Part shown: positions 35,040 to 47,254 of the stretch, piece by piece
Layout: each line of letters begins with the position of its first letter
Numbering within the stretch: position 1 is the stretch's first letter
From: Stomorhina lunata
Lineage: Eukaryota > Arthropoda > Insecta > Diptera > Rhiniidae
Direction: 5' to 3'
Assembly (NCBI GenBank): GCA_933228675.1
Contig: OW121743.1
Span: 18,222,584 to 18,286,583 of the forward strand
DNA length: 64,000 nucleotides
Made by a program: the position numbers and the translations under genes
The notes under the pieces: generated by a model
Databases searched by the model: none
Told to the model about the DNA's origin: nothing
What the model saw: only the letters and a program-made list of their open reading frames with translations

Positions 35040-36350
35040 TTCGGTACGGCACACAGTGATATTTCTTCATACATCTAACTGCAAAGAATAGAAGGAGCAA
35101 TCCTACAATGATGAAATTTGGCACACTTATTTGATTTACAGATAAGAATAATTCAAAAAAAACTTTGAAATCCATCTACTCCTTCGGGTACCTCCCATGG
35201 ACCCTATTTTTTCACTTATTTTTCTTTTCAATGAACAATTTTCACCAGAATTTCATGAACATCGGCTCAACTCTATTACTTGACCCAAAAAAGAGCTCCG
35301 CTAGTTTTGGTTGAAATCCGTCAACTTCTTGGGTTGCCTCCCTTGGACCCCCATTTTTTCACTTATTTTTAATCTCAATGTATAAGACGCTATTTTCAAT
35401 AGAATTTGATCAAATATGATACACTTGTATTTTTTGATCCAAAAATGAGCTCTAATAGTTTTGGTAGAAATCTGTCTACTCCTTGGGGTACCTCCCTTGG
35501 ACCCCCATTTTTTCACTTATTTTCCTTCTCAATGTATAAGCCGCAATTTTCAATAGAATTTGATAAAATTCGGCACACTCTTATTTCTTGATCCAGAAAA
35601 GAGCTGTACTAGTTTTGGTTGAAATCCGTCTACTCCTTGGGGTACCTCCCTTAAACCCCCATTTTTTCACTTATTTACCTTCTCAATGGATAAGCCGCAA
35701 TTTTCAATAGAATTTAATAAAATTCGGGACACTCTTATTTCTTGATCCAGAAAAGAGGTGTAATAATTTTGGTTGACTCCTTGGGGTACCTCCTTTGAAT
35801 CCCCATTTTTCACTTATTTTCCTTCTCAATTAATAAGCCGCAATTTTCAACAGAATTTAATAAAATTCACCACACTTTTAGTTTTTGATCTAAAAAAGAG
35901 CCCTACTAATTTTTTTTGAAATCCGTCTACTCCTTGGGGTACCTCCCTTGGACCCCCATTTTTTCACTTATTTTCCTTCTCAATGTATAAGCCGCAATTT
36001 CCAATAGAATTTGATAAAATTCGGCACACTCTTATTTCTTGATCCAGAAAAGAGGTGTAATAATTTTGGTTGAAAACGTCGACTCCTTGGGGCACCACCT
36101 TTGGATCCCCATTTTTCACTTATTTTCCTTCTCAATTAATAAGCCGTAATTTTCAATAGAAATTGATAAAATTCTTTTAGTGTTTGATCCAAAAAAGAGC
36201 TGTACTAATTTTGGTTAAAATCCGTCGACTCCTTGTGGTACTTTTATGTATACCTATTTTTCACTTACTTTCCTTTTCAATGTATAAACCGCAATTTTCA
36301 ACAAAATTTGAATAAATCCGGCAAACTTTTATTTTTTGACCCAAAAAAGA
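35040..36350 (+). repeat. Complex ~150-bp tandem repeat S2, array 1 (about 8 units)
   Basis: The unit contains CTCCTTGGGGTACCTCCCTT, GGACCCCCATTTTTTCACTT, AATGTATAAGCCGCAATTTT and AAAATTCGGCACACTCTTAT. Copies start about every 150 bp from 35200. The array begins with a distinct head (CACAGTGATATTTCTTCATA, then CATCTAACTGCAAA) that also starts the array at 53.55 kb, so this is a mobile or segmentally duplicated element with internal tandem repeats, not a simple satellite. Confidence 0.9.
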
Positions 36351-37365
36351 GCCCTACTAAATTTTTTCCGCATATGAGATCACTTCAACGCCTTGCGGCA
36401 GATCGAAGAGTTTCGAGAGGAAAAAGTAAAACAGGAAGAGCGAAAAGCCTCCGTCTGAGGAACTAACTGTTAAATTTCTTGACCTTTGGTCTCTCAACTC
36501 TATAAACGACTGACAACCACTCAGATAATTCACTATCTAGTTCTAAAAATTGAATGATATTGTGGACTGCAGAATGTTCTAAAAGAGGCGGGAATAACTA
36601 AGCATGTCAATGGACCATTCTTCTAAAAGGCCTCTGCTGGTCCAAGTCTTGAGCTATCTGGATTATTAATGTTGTCCCGGTGATGCTTGGAAGTTGGCTG
36701 ATCAGCTAGGGGAAGGAGTAGAGGCTCTTTGCGACTGTCTTTGGTCTGTACGATGATCCCTTATTCGCATGTTACTCGGGAATTAAAATTTGGATTACTC
36801 TTTCTATTATCCAGACATTGGGTATAATAAGGCTCTTCACTGACAGACTAAGAAGATCTCGACTAGCCTCTCGCCTTTCATTAGCTTAGATACTTTTACG
36901 GAGTCTGGGAAAGTTTTGCTGTGTGTTGAAATACAGCTTTATTTTATGCCTACTCCGTTCAGGCTTATCAAAGGTCTGCTTTCTTTAAGGCGGCTTGGTA
37001 TCCTCGTGAGAAGTTGGGAAAGGGCTTTGCTTAAGAAGGTCTTTCGTCTGTACGATGATCCCTTATTCGTGAGTTTTTCTGGAATTAAAATTCTGATTAC
37101 ACTTACTATTATCCAGACATTGGTAAAAATAAGGCTCTTTGCTAAAAGATTAAGGAGACCTGCGAAGATCTCGACTTTCCAGGTTCATCAAAGGTCTGAT
37201 TCCTTAAATATATTTTGCTCCACAAGATGGCTTAGTATCTTCATCAGACGTTGGAAAAGGGCTAGTTTTGATCTTATGATCCGCACTACCCAATGGTTAA
37301 TAAACCGACTTCTTTTAGGAATTTCGGCTCGATTTAAAGTACACACTTTTCATAATGACTAAATA
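36351..37365. repeat. ~300-bp direct repeat, no supported gene
   Basis: Sequence at about 36720-36900 recurs at about 37030-37180 (CTGTACGATGATCCCTTATT, GGAATTAAAAT, CTATTATCCAGACATTGG, AATAAGGCTCTT). A 148-codon frame (36916-37362) runs through the second copy but has no recognisable domain and shares no frame conservation with the first copy, so I do not call it. Confidence 0.6.
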
Positions 37366-38015
37366 ATTCCGACTATTGTCCCGGTCAATACTTCCGACTA
37401 TTGTCCCGGTCAATTGCAAGTTCTCAGCTAATTACGAGATGTTATGAAATAGTGATTATCTGGCTACAGTTCAACGAGAAAAGCGCTTCATAATGACTTA
37501 ATACTTCCGACTATTGTCCCGGTCAATACTTCCGACTATTGTCCCGGTCAATTGCAAGTTCTCAGCTAATTACGAGATATTATGAAATAGTGATTATCTG
37601 GCTACAGTTAAACGAGATAAGCGCTTCAGCTATCTGGGTGGGCTAAGTACAGTTTAAATATAAATCCTTCGACTAATAATGATCCGATTGGCTGCCTACG
37701 ACAATCAATCCGTAGAGATAAATACTTCAGCTTTCGGTCTGATTACTACTAGCGAAATAATACTCCGATGAGATAAAAACTTCAGCTCTCGATGGGCTAA
37801 CAAAATCCGAGTTCAATCCGACGACATTTGGGTCACGGTAGGCTAACTATACGGCAAAACAATACCCCAATCAGATAAAAACTTAAGCTCCCGATCGGCT
37901 AACTACGACATTCAATCCGACGAGACAAATACTTTGGCATTCGGTCGGCTAACTATACAGCAAAAGAATATCCCGATGACATAAAAACTTTGAATCTCGA
38001 TCGATAAAATAACAA
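37366..38015. repeat. 138-bp tandem duplication and ~70-bp degenerate repeats
   Basis: ACTTCCGACTATTGTCCCGG occurs as doublets, and a 138-bp block including CAATTGCAAGTTCTCAGC and GTGATTATCTGGCTACAG is duplicated almost exactly (37370-37505 and 37508-37645). Then a decayed repeat with CGGCTAACTA, GATAAAAACTT and TCAATCCGACGA follows to 38015. Confidence 0.8.
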
Positions 38016-38165
38016 TTGGATTAACTAACTATGGAGCTAACTATAAGGAAAAACTCTGGGTTCTGCCGCCCTTTAGTATTGAAAACTAGAATACTTAATA
38101 TTGTTTCAAAATATAAGAAAGTTAGTATTGTAGATAGATAAAGGTAGAAAAATTTAGTAATATTT

Positions 38166-38552
38166 GTAGGGGTTGTTGAATACCAAGCCATGGTTCTGAT
38201 TGGTCTTAACTTGGTAAGCCCTGACTTATCTTCGTTATCCTTCATCTCAACTGTGGACACTGACATCCTAGTGGTGTTACCGAGGTTACAAACGATAATA
38301 TAGTGAGTTAACATCTGCCGCGAGTTCTCCCATAAGAATTATAAAAATATGGATAAGGACTTCGGGCTAGTAACCCACTCTTGAAAAAAATAATTACTCT
38401 AAAATAGCTAAAACTAGAATAAATACGGGCCGCCTAACACTTGGTCTACAAAATTGAAGAATATGCTCACGACATCGAATCGCAAGGAATTTTTAAATAT
38501 GCTTGGCCTTTGACCTTAACAGGTTATTAATATAGGTAATTTAAGTAAGTGC
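38166..38552 (+). repeat. Dispersed repeat R1, copy 2
   Basis: This aligns with 8944-9406 in the same order, including the ends GGGATGTTGGATACCAA-like and CTTAACAGGTT...TTTAAGTAAGT. The sequence is decayed and has no coding capacity. Confidence 0.75.
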
Positions 38553-38935
38553 GTTGCAGTGTTCGTCCTAGTCTGGAAGATTGGGTAGTTTGCACATTAT
38601 GCTCCTTTTCTTCTTGTGTCACTTGGGGTGCTCAAAAAATTGTCGGTTTAAAACAAGCGATCACTATTGTGGATCGGCAGACTTTATCACGACCCGATCA
38701 TTAGTTTTCTCCGGGTTTGAGAGAGAAATAACTGTAAATCATAACTTACTAATCCAGTGCTTGACAAACCGTAAATAGTCAGAGTTGGAACTGCATGTCG
38801 CTTAACCCACATCTGCCTGTGCCACTGTTTCAGATAGGCACATTCAGAATAGGGAATGAAGCGAGTGACATTTCCTCCAAGTGTCGTACATATTAAATGT
38901 TAATTATAGATCTTTCAAAAGGCACTTAATGGACT
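38553..38935. other. Intergenic, no supported gene
   Basis: A 65-codon frame with a hydrophobic start (38581-38778) is open but has no stronger support and lies next to dispersed repeats; I leave it uncalled. Confidence 0.45.
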
Positions 38936-38939
38936 CTCA

Positions 38940-39305
38940 TTAGTCGACTATAGACGTCAACTTTAGTAGACTATAGAAGTCAACTATAATAGACTATAAT
39001 CGTCAGCTATAGTAGACTATAGCCGACGATTATAGTCGTTGACTATACTAGTCTTTAGTCGTCGACTATTATATAATATATTCGTAGACTATAATAACTA
39101 TAGTCTATTATAGTCTACGAATATATTCTATAATAGTCGACGACTAAATAGTCTATTATAGTCTACAAATATATTATATAAGAGTCGACGACTAAAGACT
39201 ACTATAATCAACGACTATGTCGACTATAATAGACTACAGTTGATAATTGCAGTGGAGTATAGTTAACTTATAGTTAGTCGCCTTCTTTGCTAGACTATAG
39301 TCGTC
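38940..39305. repeat. AGACTATAGTCGTCGACTAT repeat with long perfect-like hairpin
   Basis: Multiple AGACTATAGTCG and GTCGACGACTA words. 39054-39096 and 39106-39148 are 43-bp inverted repeats with one mismatch and a 9-base spacer. A third, direct copy of the right arm follows at about 39154-39195. Confidence 0.9.
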
Positions 39306-39309
39306 CAAT

Positions 39310-39990
39310 TGGAGCACTTAATTACAGCACTTCCAATTCGCTGTAACCCATTCCTTTCAAATTTCTATCTTAATGCCTTCCTATGACATTTCGCAGACAC
39401 CAACTCTTTTTCTTGGGCAAAATGGAATTTCCCAAATGTAAACTGAAGCCGAAAACAACAATTACAATGAAATGTGAGAAAGAAAAACATATAAAAATTC
39501 GTACATAATGGACCAGACATAAATTCATTAAAATGTAACAAAATACTTGAACTAAATGTCGCAAACGGACAAAAAAAAATTAACAAAATATTTGGACTTT
39601 AAATGAAAAATAAAGGAAAACGCAGCCACAAAAAAATAATGAAACAAAATATATTTTAAGTCATTTTGTGTGACAAACAAAAGCCATTTGCCAAATAAAA
39701 TACATATTTCAGTTAAAATAATAAATAACTATATTTAGTACTTAGTCCCTTAATGGGGCCGGTACTTTTATTAAAACAAAACACACGTGCCTGATGTCGC
39801 TAACAGAGGCCATTATCAAGATAGGGGTGAGAAATTTTACCTCTTTTGTAAAAACTGTTGAGCTGATTAACTACCGATAAATAAAACGACAAAAGAAAAA
39901 GTATTTAAGTTGACTAATTGATAATTATTTGGTGATGAAAATGTTTATTAGCGATACTATTAATAATGTTGTATACTTGAAGGGGTTCTA
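39310..39990. other. Intergenic, no gene seen
   Basis: AT-rich unique sequence. Short minus-strand frames at 39365-39586 overlap each other in two phases and have no signature. Confidence 0.6.
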
Positions 39991-40133
39991 AGGTGATCAC
40001 CAGAGGTAGATACAAAGAGAACAGGACAAAAACAATCGTCAGCAGTGTTGCCGTTTTTTATACTATTAACTAAAATTGGAATTTTTTCAATGTGTAGCTC
40101 TAATGTTTAATAAATCAAAAGTTTTCTATTCCA

Positions 40134-43100
40134 TTTTTATCGAAAAATTTTTTTATCAAAAAATTTTCTATAGAAAAATTTTTTTATCAAAAAATTTTCT
40201 ATAGAAAAATTTTTTATCAAAAAATTTTCTATAGAAAAATTTTTTTAACGAAAATATTTCTATAGAAAAATTTTTTTAACGAAAATTTTTCTATAGAAAA
40301 ATTTTTTTAACGAAAATTTTTCTATAGAAAAATTTTTTTAACGAAAATTTTTCTATAGAAAAATTTTTTCAACGAAAATTTTTCTATAGAAAAATTTTTT
40401 GAACGAAAATTTTTCTATAGAAAAATTTTTTGAACGAAAATTTTTCTATAGAAAAATTTTTTGAACGAAAATTTTTCTATAGAAAAATTTTTTGAACGAA
40501 AATTTTTCTATAGAAAAATTTTTTGAACGAAAATTTTTCTATAGAAAAATTTTTTGAACGAAAATTTTTCTATAGAAAAATTTTTTGAACGAAAATTTTT
40601 CTATAGAAAAATTTTTTGAACGAAAATTTTTCTATAGAAAAATTTTTTGAACGAAAATTTTTCTATAGAAAAATTTTTTTACCGAAAATTTTTCTATAGA
40701 AAAATTTTTTTACCGAAAATTTTTCTATAGAAAAATTTTTTTACCGAAAATTTTTCTATAGAAAAATTTTTTTACCGAAAATTTTTCTATAGAAAAATTT
40801 TTTTACCGAAAATTTTTCTATAGAAAAATTTTTTTACCGAAAATTTTTCTATAGAAAAATTTTTTTAACGAAAATTTTTCTATAGAAAATTTTTTTTAAC
40901 GAAAATTTTTCTATAGAAAAATTTTTTTAACGAAAATTTTTCTAGAGAAAAATTTTTTTATCGAAAATTTTTCTCTAGAAAAATTTTTTTATCGAAAATT
41001 TTTCTCTAGAAAAATTTTTTTAACGAAAATTTTTCTATAGAAAAATTTTTTTAACGAAAATTTTTCTATAGAAAAATTTTTTTAACGAAAATTTTTCTAT
41101 AGAAAAATTTTTTTAACGAAAATTTTTCTATAGAAAAATTTTTTTAACGAAAATTTTTCTATAGAAAAATTTTTTTAACGAAAATTTTTCTATAGAAAAA
41201 TTTTTTTAACGAAAATTTTTCTATAGAAAAATTTTTTTAACGAAAATTTTTCTATAGAAAAATTTTTTTAACGAAAATTTTTCTATAGAAAATTTTTTTA
41301 ACGAAAATTTTTCTATAGAAAAATTTTTTTAACGAAAATTTTTCTATAGAAAAATTTTTTTAACGAAAATTTTTCTATAGAAAAATTTTTTTAACGAAAA
41401 TTTTTCTATAGAAAAATTTTTTTAACGAAAATTTTTCTATAGAAAAATTTTTTTAACGAAAATTTTTCTATAGAAAAATTTTTTTAACGAAAATTTTTCT
41501 ATAGAAAAATTTTTTTAACGAAAATTTTTCTATAGAAAAATTTTTTTAACGAAAATTTTTCTATAGAAAAATTTTTTTAACGAAAATTTTTCTATAGAAA
41601 AATTTTTTTAACGAAAATTTTTCTATAGAAAAATTTTTTTAAAGAAAATTTTTCTATAGAAAAATTTTTTTAACGAAAATTTTTCTATAGAAAAATTTTT
41701 TTAACGAAAATTTTTCTATAGAAAAATTTTTTTAACGAAAATTTTTCTATAGAAAAATTTTTTTACCGAAAATTTTTCTATAGAAAAATTTTTTTACCGA
41801 AAATTTTTCTATAGAAAAATTTTTTTACCGAAAAGTTTTCTATAGAAAAATTTTTTTACCGAAAATTTTTCTATAGAAAATTTTTTTTACCGAAAATTTT
41901 TCTATAGAAAATTTTTTTTACCGAAAATTTTTCTATAGAAAAATTTTTTTACCGAAAATTTTTCTATAGAAAAATTTTTTTACCGAAAATTTTTCTATAG
42001 AAAAATTTTTTTACCGAAAATTTTTCTATAGAAAAATTTTTTTACCGAAAATTTTTCTATAGAAAAATTTTTTTACCGAAAATTTTTCTATAGAAAAATT
42101 TTTTTACCGAAAATTTTTCTATAGAAAAATTTTTTTACCGAAAATTTTTCTATAGAAAAATTTTTTTACCGAAAATTTTTCTATAGAAAAATTTTTTTAC
42201 CGAAAATTTTTCTATAGAAAAATTTTTTTACCGAAAATTTTTCTATAGAAAAATTTTTTTACCGAAAATTTTTCTATAGAAAAATTTTTTTACCGAAAAT
42301 TTTTCTATAGAAAAATTTTTTTACCGAAAATTTTTCTATAGAAAAATTTTTTTACCGAAAATTTTTCTATAGAAAAATTTTTTTACCGAAAAGTTTTCTA
42401 TAGAAAAATTTTTTTACCGAAAATTTTTCTATAGAAAAATTTTTTTACCGAAAATTTTTCTATAGAAAAATTTTTTTACCGAAAATTTTTCTATAGAAAA
42501 ATTTTTTTACCGAAAATTTTTCTATAGAAAAATTTTTTTACCGAAAATTTTTCTATAGAAAAATTTTTTTACCGAAAATTTTTCTATAGAAAAATTTTTT
42601 TACCGAAAATTTTTCTATAGAAAAATTTTTTTACCGAAAATTTTTCTATAGAAAAATTTTTTTACCGAAAATTTTTCTATAGAAAAATTTTTTTACCGAA
42701 AATTTTTCTATAGAAAAATTTTTTTACCGAAAATTTTTCTATAGAAAAATTTTTTTACCGAAAATTTTTCTATAGAAAAATTTTTTTACCGAAAATTTTT
42801 CTATAGAAAAATTTTTTTACCGAAAATTTTTCTATAGAAAAATTTTTTTACCGAAAATTTTTCTATAGAAAAATTTTTTTACCGAAAATTTTTCTATAGA
42901 AAAATTTTTTTACCGAAAAGTTTTCTATAGAAAAATTTTTTTACCGAAAATTTTTCTATAGAAAAATTTTTTTACCGAAAATTTTTCTATAGAAAAATTT
43001 TTTTACCGAAAATTTTTCTATAGAAAAATTTTTTTACCGAAAATTTTTCTATAGAAAAATTTTTTTACCGAAAATTTTTCTATAGAAAAATTTTTTTACC

Positions 43101-44866
43101 GAAAATTTTTCTATAGAAAAATTTTTTTACCGAAAATTTTTCTATAGAAAAATTTTTTTACCGAAAATTTTTCTATAGAAAAATTTTTTTACCGAAAATT
43201 TTTCTATAGAAAAATTTTTTTACCGAAAATTTTTCTATAGAAAAATTTTTTTACCGAAAATTTTTCTATAGAAAAATTTTTTTACCGAAAATTTTTCTAT
43301 AGAAAAATTTTTTTACCGAAAATTTTTCTATAGAAAAATTTTTTTACCGAAAATTTTTCTATAGAAAAATTTTTTTACCGAAAATTTTTCTATAGAAAAA
43401 TTTTTTTACCGAAAATTTTTCTATAGAAAAATTTTTTTACCGAAAATTTTTCTATAGAAAAATTTTTTTACCGAAAATTTTTCTATAGAAAAATTTTTTT
43501 ACCGAAAATTTTTCTATAGAAAAATTTTTTTACCGAAAATTTTTCTATAGAAAAATTTTTTTACCGAAAATTTTTCTATAGAAAAATTTTTTTACCGAAA
43601 ATTTTTCTATAGAAAAATTTTTTTACCGAAAATTTTTCTATAGAAAAATTTTTTTACCGAAAATTTTTCTATAGAAAAATTTTTTTACCGAAAATTTTTC
43701 TATAGAAAAATTTTTTTACCGAAAATTTTTCTATAGAAAAATTTTTTTACCGAAAATTTTTCTATAGAAAAATTTTTTTACCGAAAATTTTTCTATAGAA
43801 AAATTTTTTTACCGAAAATTTTTCTATAGAAAAATTTTTTTACCGAAAATTTTTCTATAGAAAAATTTTTTTACCGAAAATTTTTCTATAGAAAAATTTT
43901 TTTACCGAAAATTTTTCTATAGAAAAATTTTTTTACCGAAAATTTTTCTATAGAAAAATTTTTTTACCGAAAATTTTTCTATAGAAAAATTTTTTTACCG
44001 AAAATTTTTCTATAGAAAAATTTTTTTACCGAAAATTTTTCTATAGAAAAATTTTTTTACCGAAAAGTTTTCTATAGAAAAATTTTTTTACCGAAAAGTT
44101 TTCTATAGAAAAATTTTTTTACCGAAAAGTTTTCTATAGAAAAATTTTTTTACCGAAAATTTTTCTATAGAAAAATTTTTTTACCGAAAATTTTTCTATA
44201 GAAAAATTTTTTTACCGAAAATTTTTCTATAGAAAAATTTTTTTACCGAAAAGTTTTCTATAGAAAAATTTTTTTACCGAAAAGTTTTCTATGGAAAAAT
44301 TTTTTTACCGAAAATTTTTCTATAGAAAATTTTTTTTACCGAAAATTTTTCTATAGAAAATTTTTTTTACCGAAAATTTTTCTATAGAAAAATTTTTTTA
44401 CCGAAAATTTTTCTATAGAAAAATTTTTTTACCGAAAATTTTTCTATAGAAAAATTTTTTTACCGAAAATTTTTCTATAGAAAAATTTTTTTACCGAAAA
44501 TTTTTCTATAGAAAAATTTTTTTACCGAAAATTTTTCTATAGAAAAATTTTTTTACCGAAAATTTTTCTATAGAAAAATTTTTTTACCGAAAATTTTTCT
44601 ATAGAAAAATTTTTTTACCGAAAATTTTTCTATAGAAAAATTTTTTTACCGAAAATTTTTCTATAGAAAAATTTTTTTACCGAAAATTTTTCTATAGAAA
44701 AATTTTTTTACCGAAAATTTTTCTATAGAAAAATTTTTTTACCGAAAATTTTTCTATAGAAAAATTTTTTTACCGAAAATTTTTCTATAGAAAAATTTTT
44801 TTACCGAAAATTTTTCTATAGAAAAATTTTTTTACCGAAAATTTTTCTATAGAAAATTTTTTATCT
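40134..44866. repeat. 31-bp satellite array (~150 copies) in homogenised blocks
   Basis: The unit is TTTTTCTATAGAAAAA plus TTTTTTTACCGAAAA. Variants come in consecutive blocks: ATCAAAA type (40140-40240), AACG (40240-40380), GAACG (40385-40670), ACCG (40678-40855), AACG with a few ATCG (40860-41755), then ACCG to 44866. Single variants (GTTTTC) recur at spaced positions. The TTTTTCTATAGAAAAA palindrome is shared with the arrays at 1-3199 and 50.1-52.8 kb. The left flank (40000-40090) is similar to the left flank of the 50-kb array. Confidence 0.97.
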
Positions 44867-44869
44867 TGA

Positions 44870-46888
44870 CATTTACCAAAATTGTGTACCCTTTGAACTT
44901 GACACATGTTCTTAACAAGGCTACCCTTAATGATTAATAAAAGAAGTATCTCATTGTTTAAAAATAATGGTTATATTGTTATTATTTGTTTAACATATTT
45001 AGTTTATAAGCCTATTATATTCCTGCTGTATCATTTCAATTTTGGATCTTATGCTTTATCTATTTTGCTATTATTTTTATAATGATGGTATTGTTTACAA
45101 TTCTCAGGCCTTATTTTGGTTACAATTTTTGATTAACTTTATTAGTTTGAATTGAATTATTTCAAGCAAACTCAAGGGTTGTCTATATCTAACCTCATTA
45201 TTTAGTTAATTAAGTTATATTTGTGAGAATAATCAGGGTTTTTCCCAGTTGAATTGTGTATAAGTTTGGTATTAGTTTCAATTTTGTTTAAATTTGCCGG
45301 CATTGTTTGAGGAACAGAAGAGAGTGGGTGTGGGAAAAAACAATATTCAAAAGAAATTGCTAAAATGTTATCATTTCGGCTAAAAAATTGTCAAATTTAG
45401 GGAATTTGTCATTATTTTATTTAAAAACTCTATATTTCTTCATTATCTTAAAATTCGAAGCATACTTTTGGGCTTTGTTTATAAATAACAGTTTAGCTCA
45501 TAAACATAAACACTCACACTCATTAACAGGTTATTCTTTCTCTGGTATAATGTTGTGGCTGTTATTTAACATTTCTTTTAGTTTAATAGAGATTATTTAA
45601 AGCATATCCTAAGGGTTTTAATTAAATTCTTGTTATTTTTTAAAGAAATAGGGTCAAATTTCTTTCTTTTTCTTTAAATCTTTTGTCATTTTTAAACAAT
45701 TTATTTGTCTATTAATCTTTTTAGCCATCTAATCAATAAATTTACTATGAATAGATGATTGAAATATCCTTTAATAAGATTTTCCTTGAAAGTATCATAT
45801 AACTTTTTGTTTTATTGAAAAGTATTTGCTAATTTCTTATAAGATTAAATTACAGGTGGTTGATGGATACCCAAACCAAAAGAACAAAGGTCTAGATTTT
45901 CAATTAAGATTACAAAAAATTTCAAAATGTTTAAAAAAATCTATTTTTTTATAACAAAACAACACTTAAGAAAACAATTTAAAATAATTTCCTTTAAATC
46001 TGAAAGTTTTACGTGTTATTTCCCTATTCAATCATAAAAATATGCCCCTTAAATCTCAGTCTTTGGTCTCATTTAATAGCAAATGTATCAAATTTCTTTA
46101 GAAGAAAAATTTTGCTTTAACAAAACCCCTAACTTCTTCTTTAAAGGGATTTTAAAGTTATAATTTTAAAAAAATTATATTAAAGCACTTTGCGGTTAGA
46201 TTACAAAAGGTTTGCCTTTGTTCCAAAAATCTCGAACCAAAAAAAAATAGATCCTTTTTCATTATATTATACAAAAGGGATGATTTCTAAGGGTTTCTTT
46301 TTATAGACTCTCAAAAAAAAAAAAAAAATACATCAACATAAGAAATTTCCTTTTTTTGCAAATATTTACTTTTATTATTATATAAAAAATTTCAGTTTAG
46401 CGCTTATTTGTTTAGATTACAAGTAAATTACATTAAATTCTTTTAAGAGGATCAAAATGCATTTAAAGGGAAATATGTAAAAATACATAAATCATAAATT
46501 TCTAAAGCCCTAGAAACTTTTGATTATTTCGAAAATCTCTTTGTAACCGAAATATGTTAAAATTTTAATCTTTTTATATTAAATGTTTCAAATTTGGTAA
46601 AGAGTGAGGGTTAACTTCTAAATACTTTCCAAGTTCACTAGAATGTTTTTTTTCTAATCCCTTTAAATTCCTTAAGCCTCAATGAAAAGATTGTCTAAAT
46701 TTTCAAGTGGCCATTTTCTGGGATTATTAATCGAAGAAGAATAAATCGATTATTTGATAATAAATTTAACATTGTTTAAGAGGTATAAAGTAGTCTTCCC
46801 CAAAAAACCTGCCCACGGGCACTAATACTTTTTTACTCTCAGAATCTTAGAACTAAATTCGGCTACAGTAGCTTTATAGTTCAGTGTT
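44870..46888. other. 2-kb AT-rich intergenic region, no gene
   Basis: No reading frame with codon-like composition, no RNA gene and no repeat longer than poly-A/T runs. The 70-codon frame 45388-45600 is A/T-driven. Confidence 0.65.
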
Positions 46889-47137
46889 TCTGTGGCTTGG
46901 TGCTAAAAGGGCCAATGCCAATTTTTTGCTGTTTTGAATTAATCATTACATTAGACTCCCTTTTTTACCCTCTTTTATTTGACTCTAACACCTAATCTCT
47001 AACTTAACTCAAAACAGATTTAAAAGGGGTTTTCTGGGCAACGTTACTATGAATTTATAAAGAAAATAAAAACTTTAAATCAAATTTTCTCAAAACTTTA
47101 TTTTTTGTCATTGGCCCTTTTAGCACCAAGCCACGGA
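46889..47137. mobile_element. 249-bp MITE with 29-bp inverted termini
   Basis: GTGGCTTGGTGCTAAAAG and the following GGCCAATG at 46892-46917 are perfectly repeated in inverted orientation at 47109-47134; the repeat extends three bases outwards with one mismatch. The interior is non-coding. The target duplication is unclear (T-rich on both sides). The family is unassigned. Confidence 0.85.
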
Positions 47138-47254
47138 TTTAAAGGTATTTAAGTGGTTTCAAAATTTTATATAATTTAGTGGCCATAGCTGTCATATTTT
47201 CTAATTTAATAGCATTTAACTGATGTTTGTGGCATTTTAGGGCTTCTGGAGTGG

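Noticed and set aside
36916..37362. 148-codon plus-strand frame
   Set aside because: Falls in a directly repeated region whose other copy does not keep the frame; no domain recognised.
40134..44866. Regular repeat-spacer appearance suggesting a CRISPR array
   Set aside because: The supposed spacers are identical; it is a eukaryotic satellite with no cas genes or leader.
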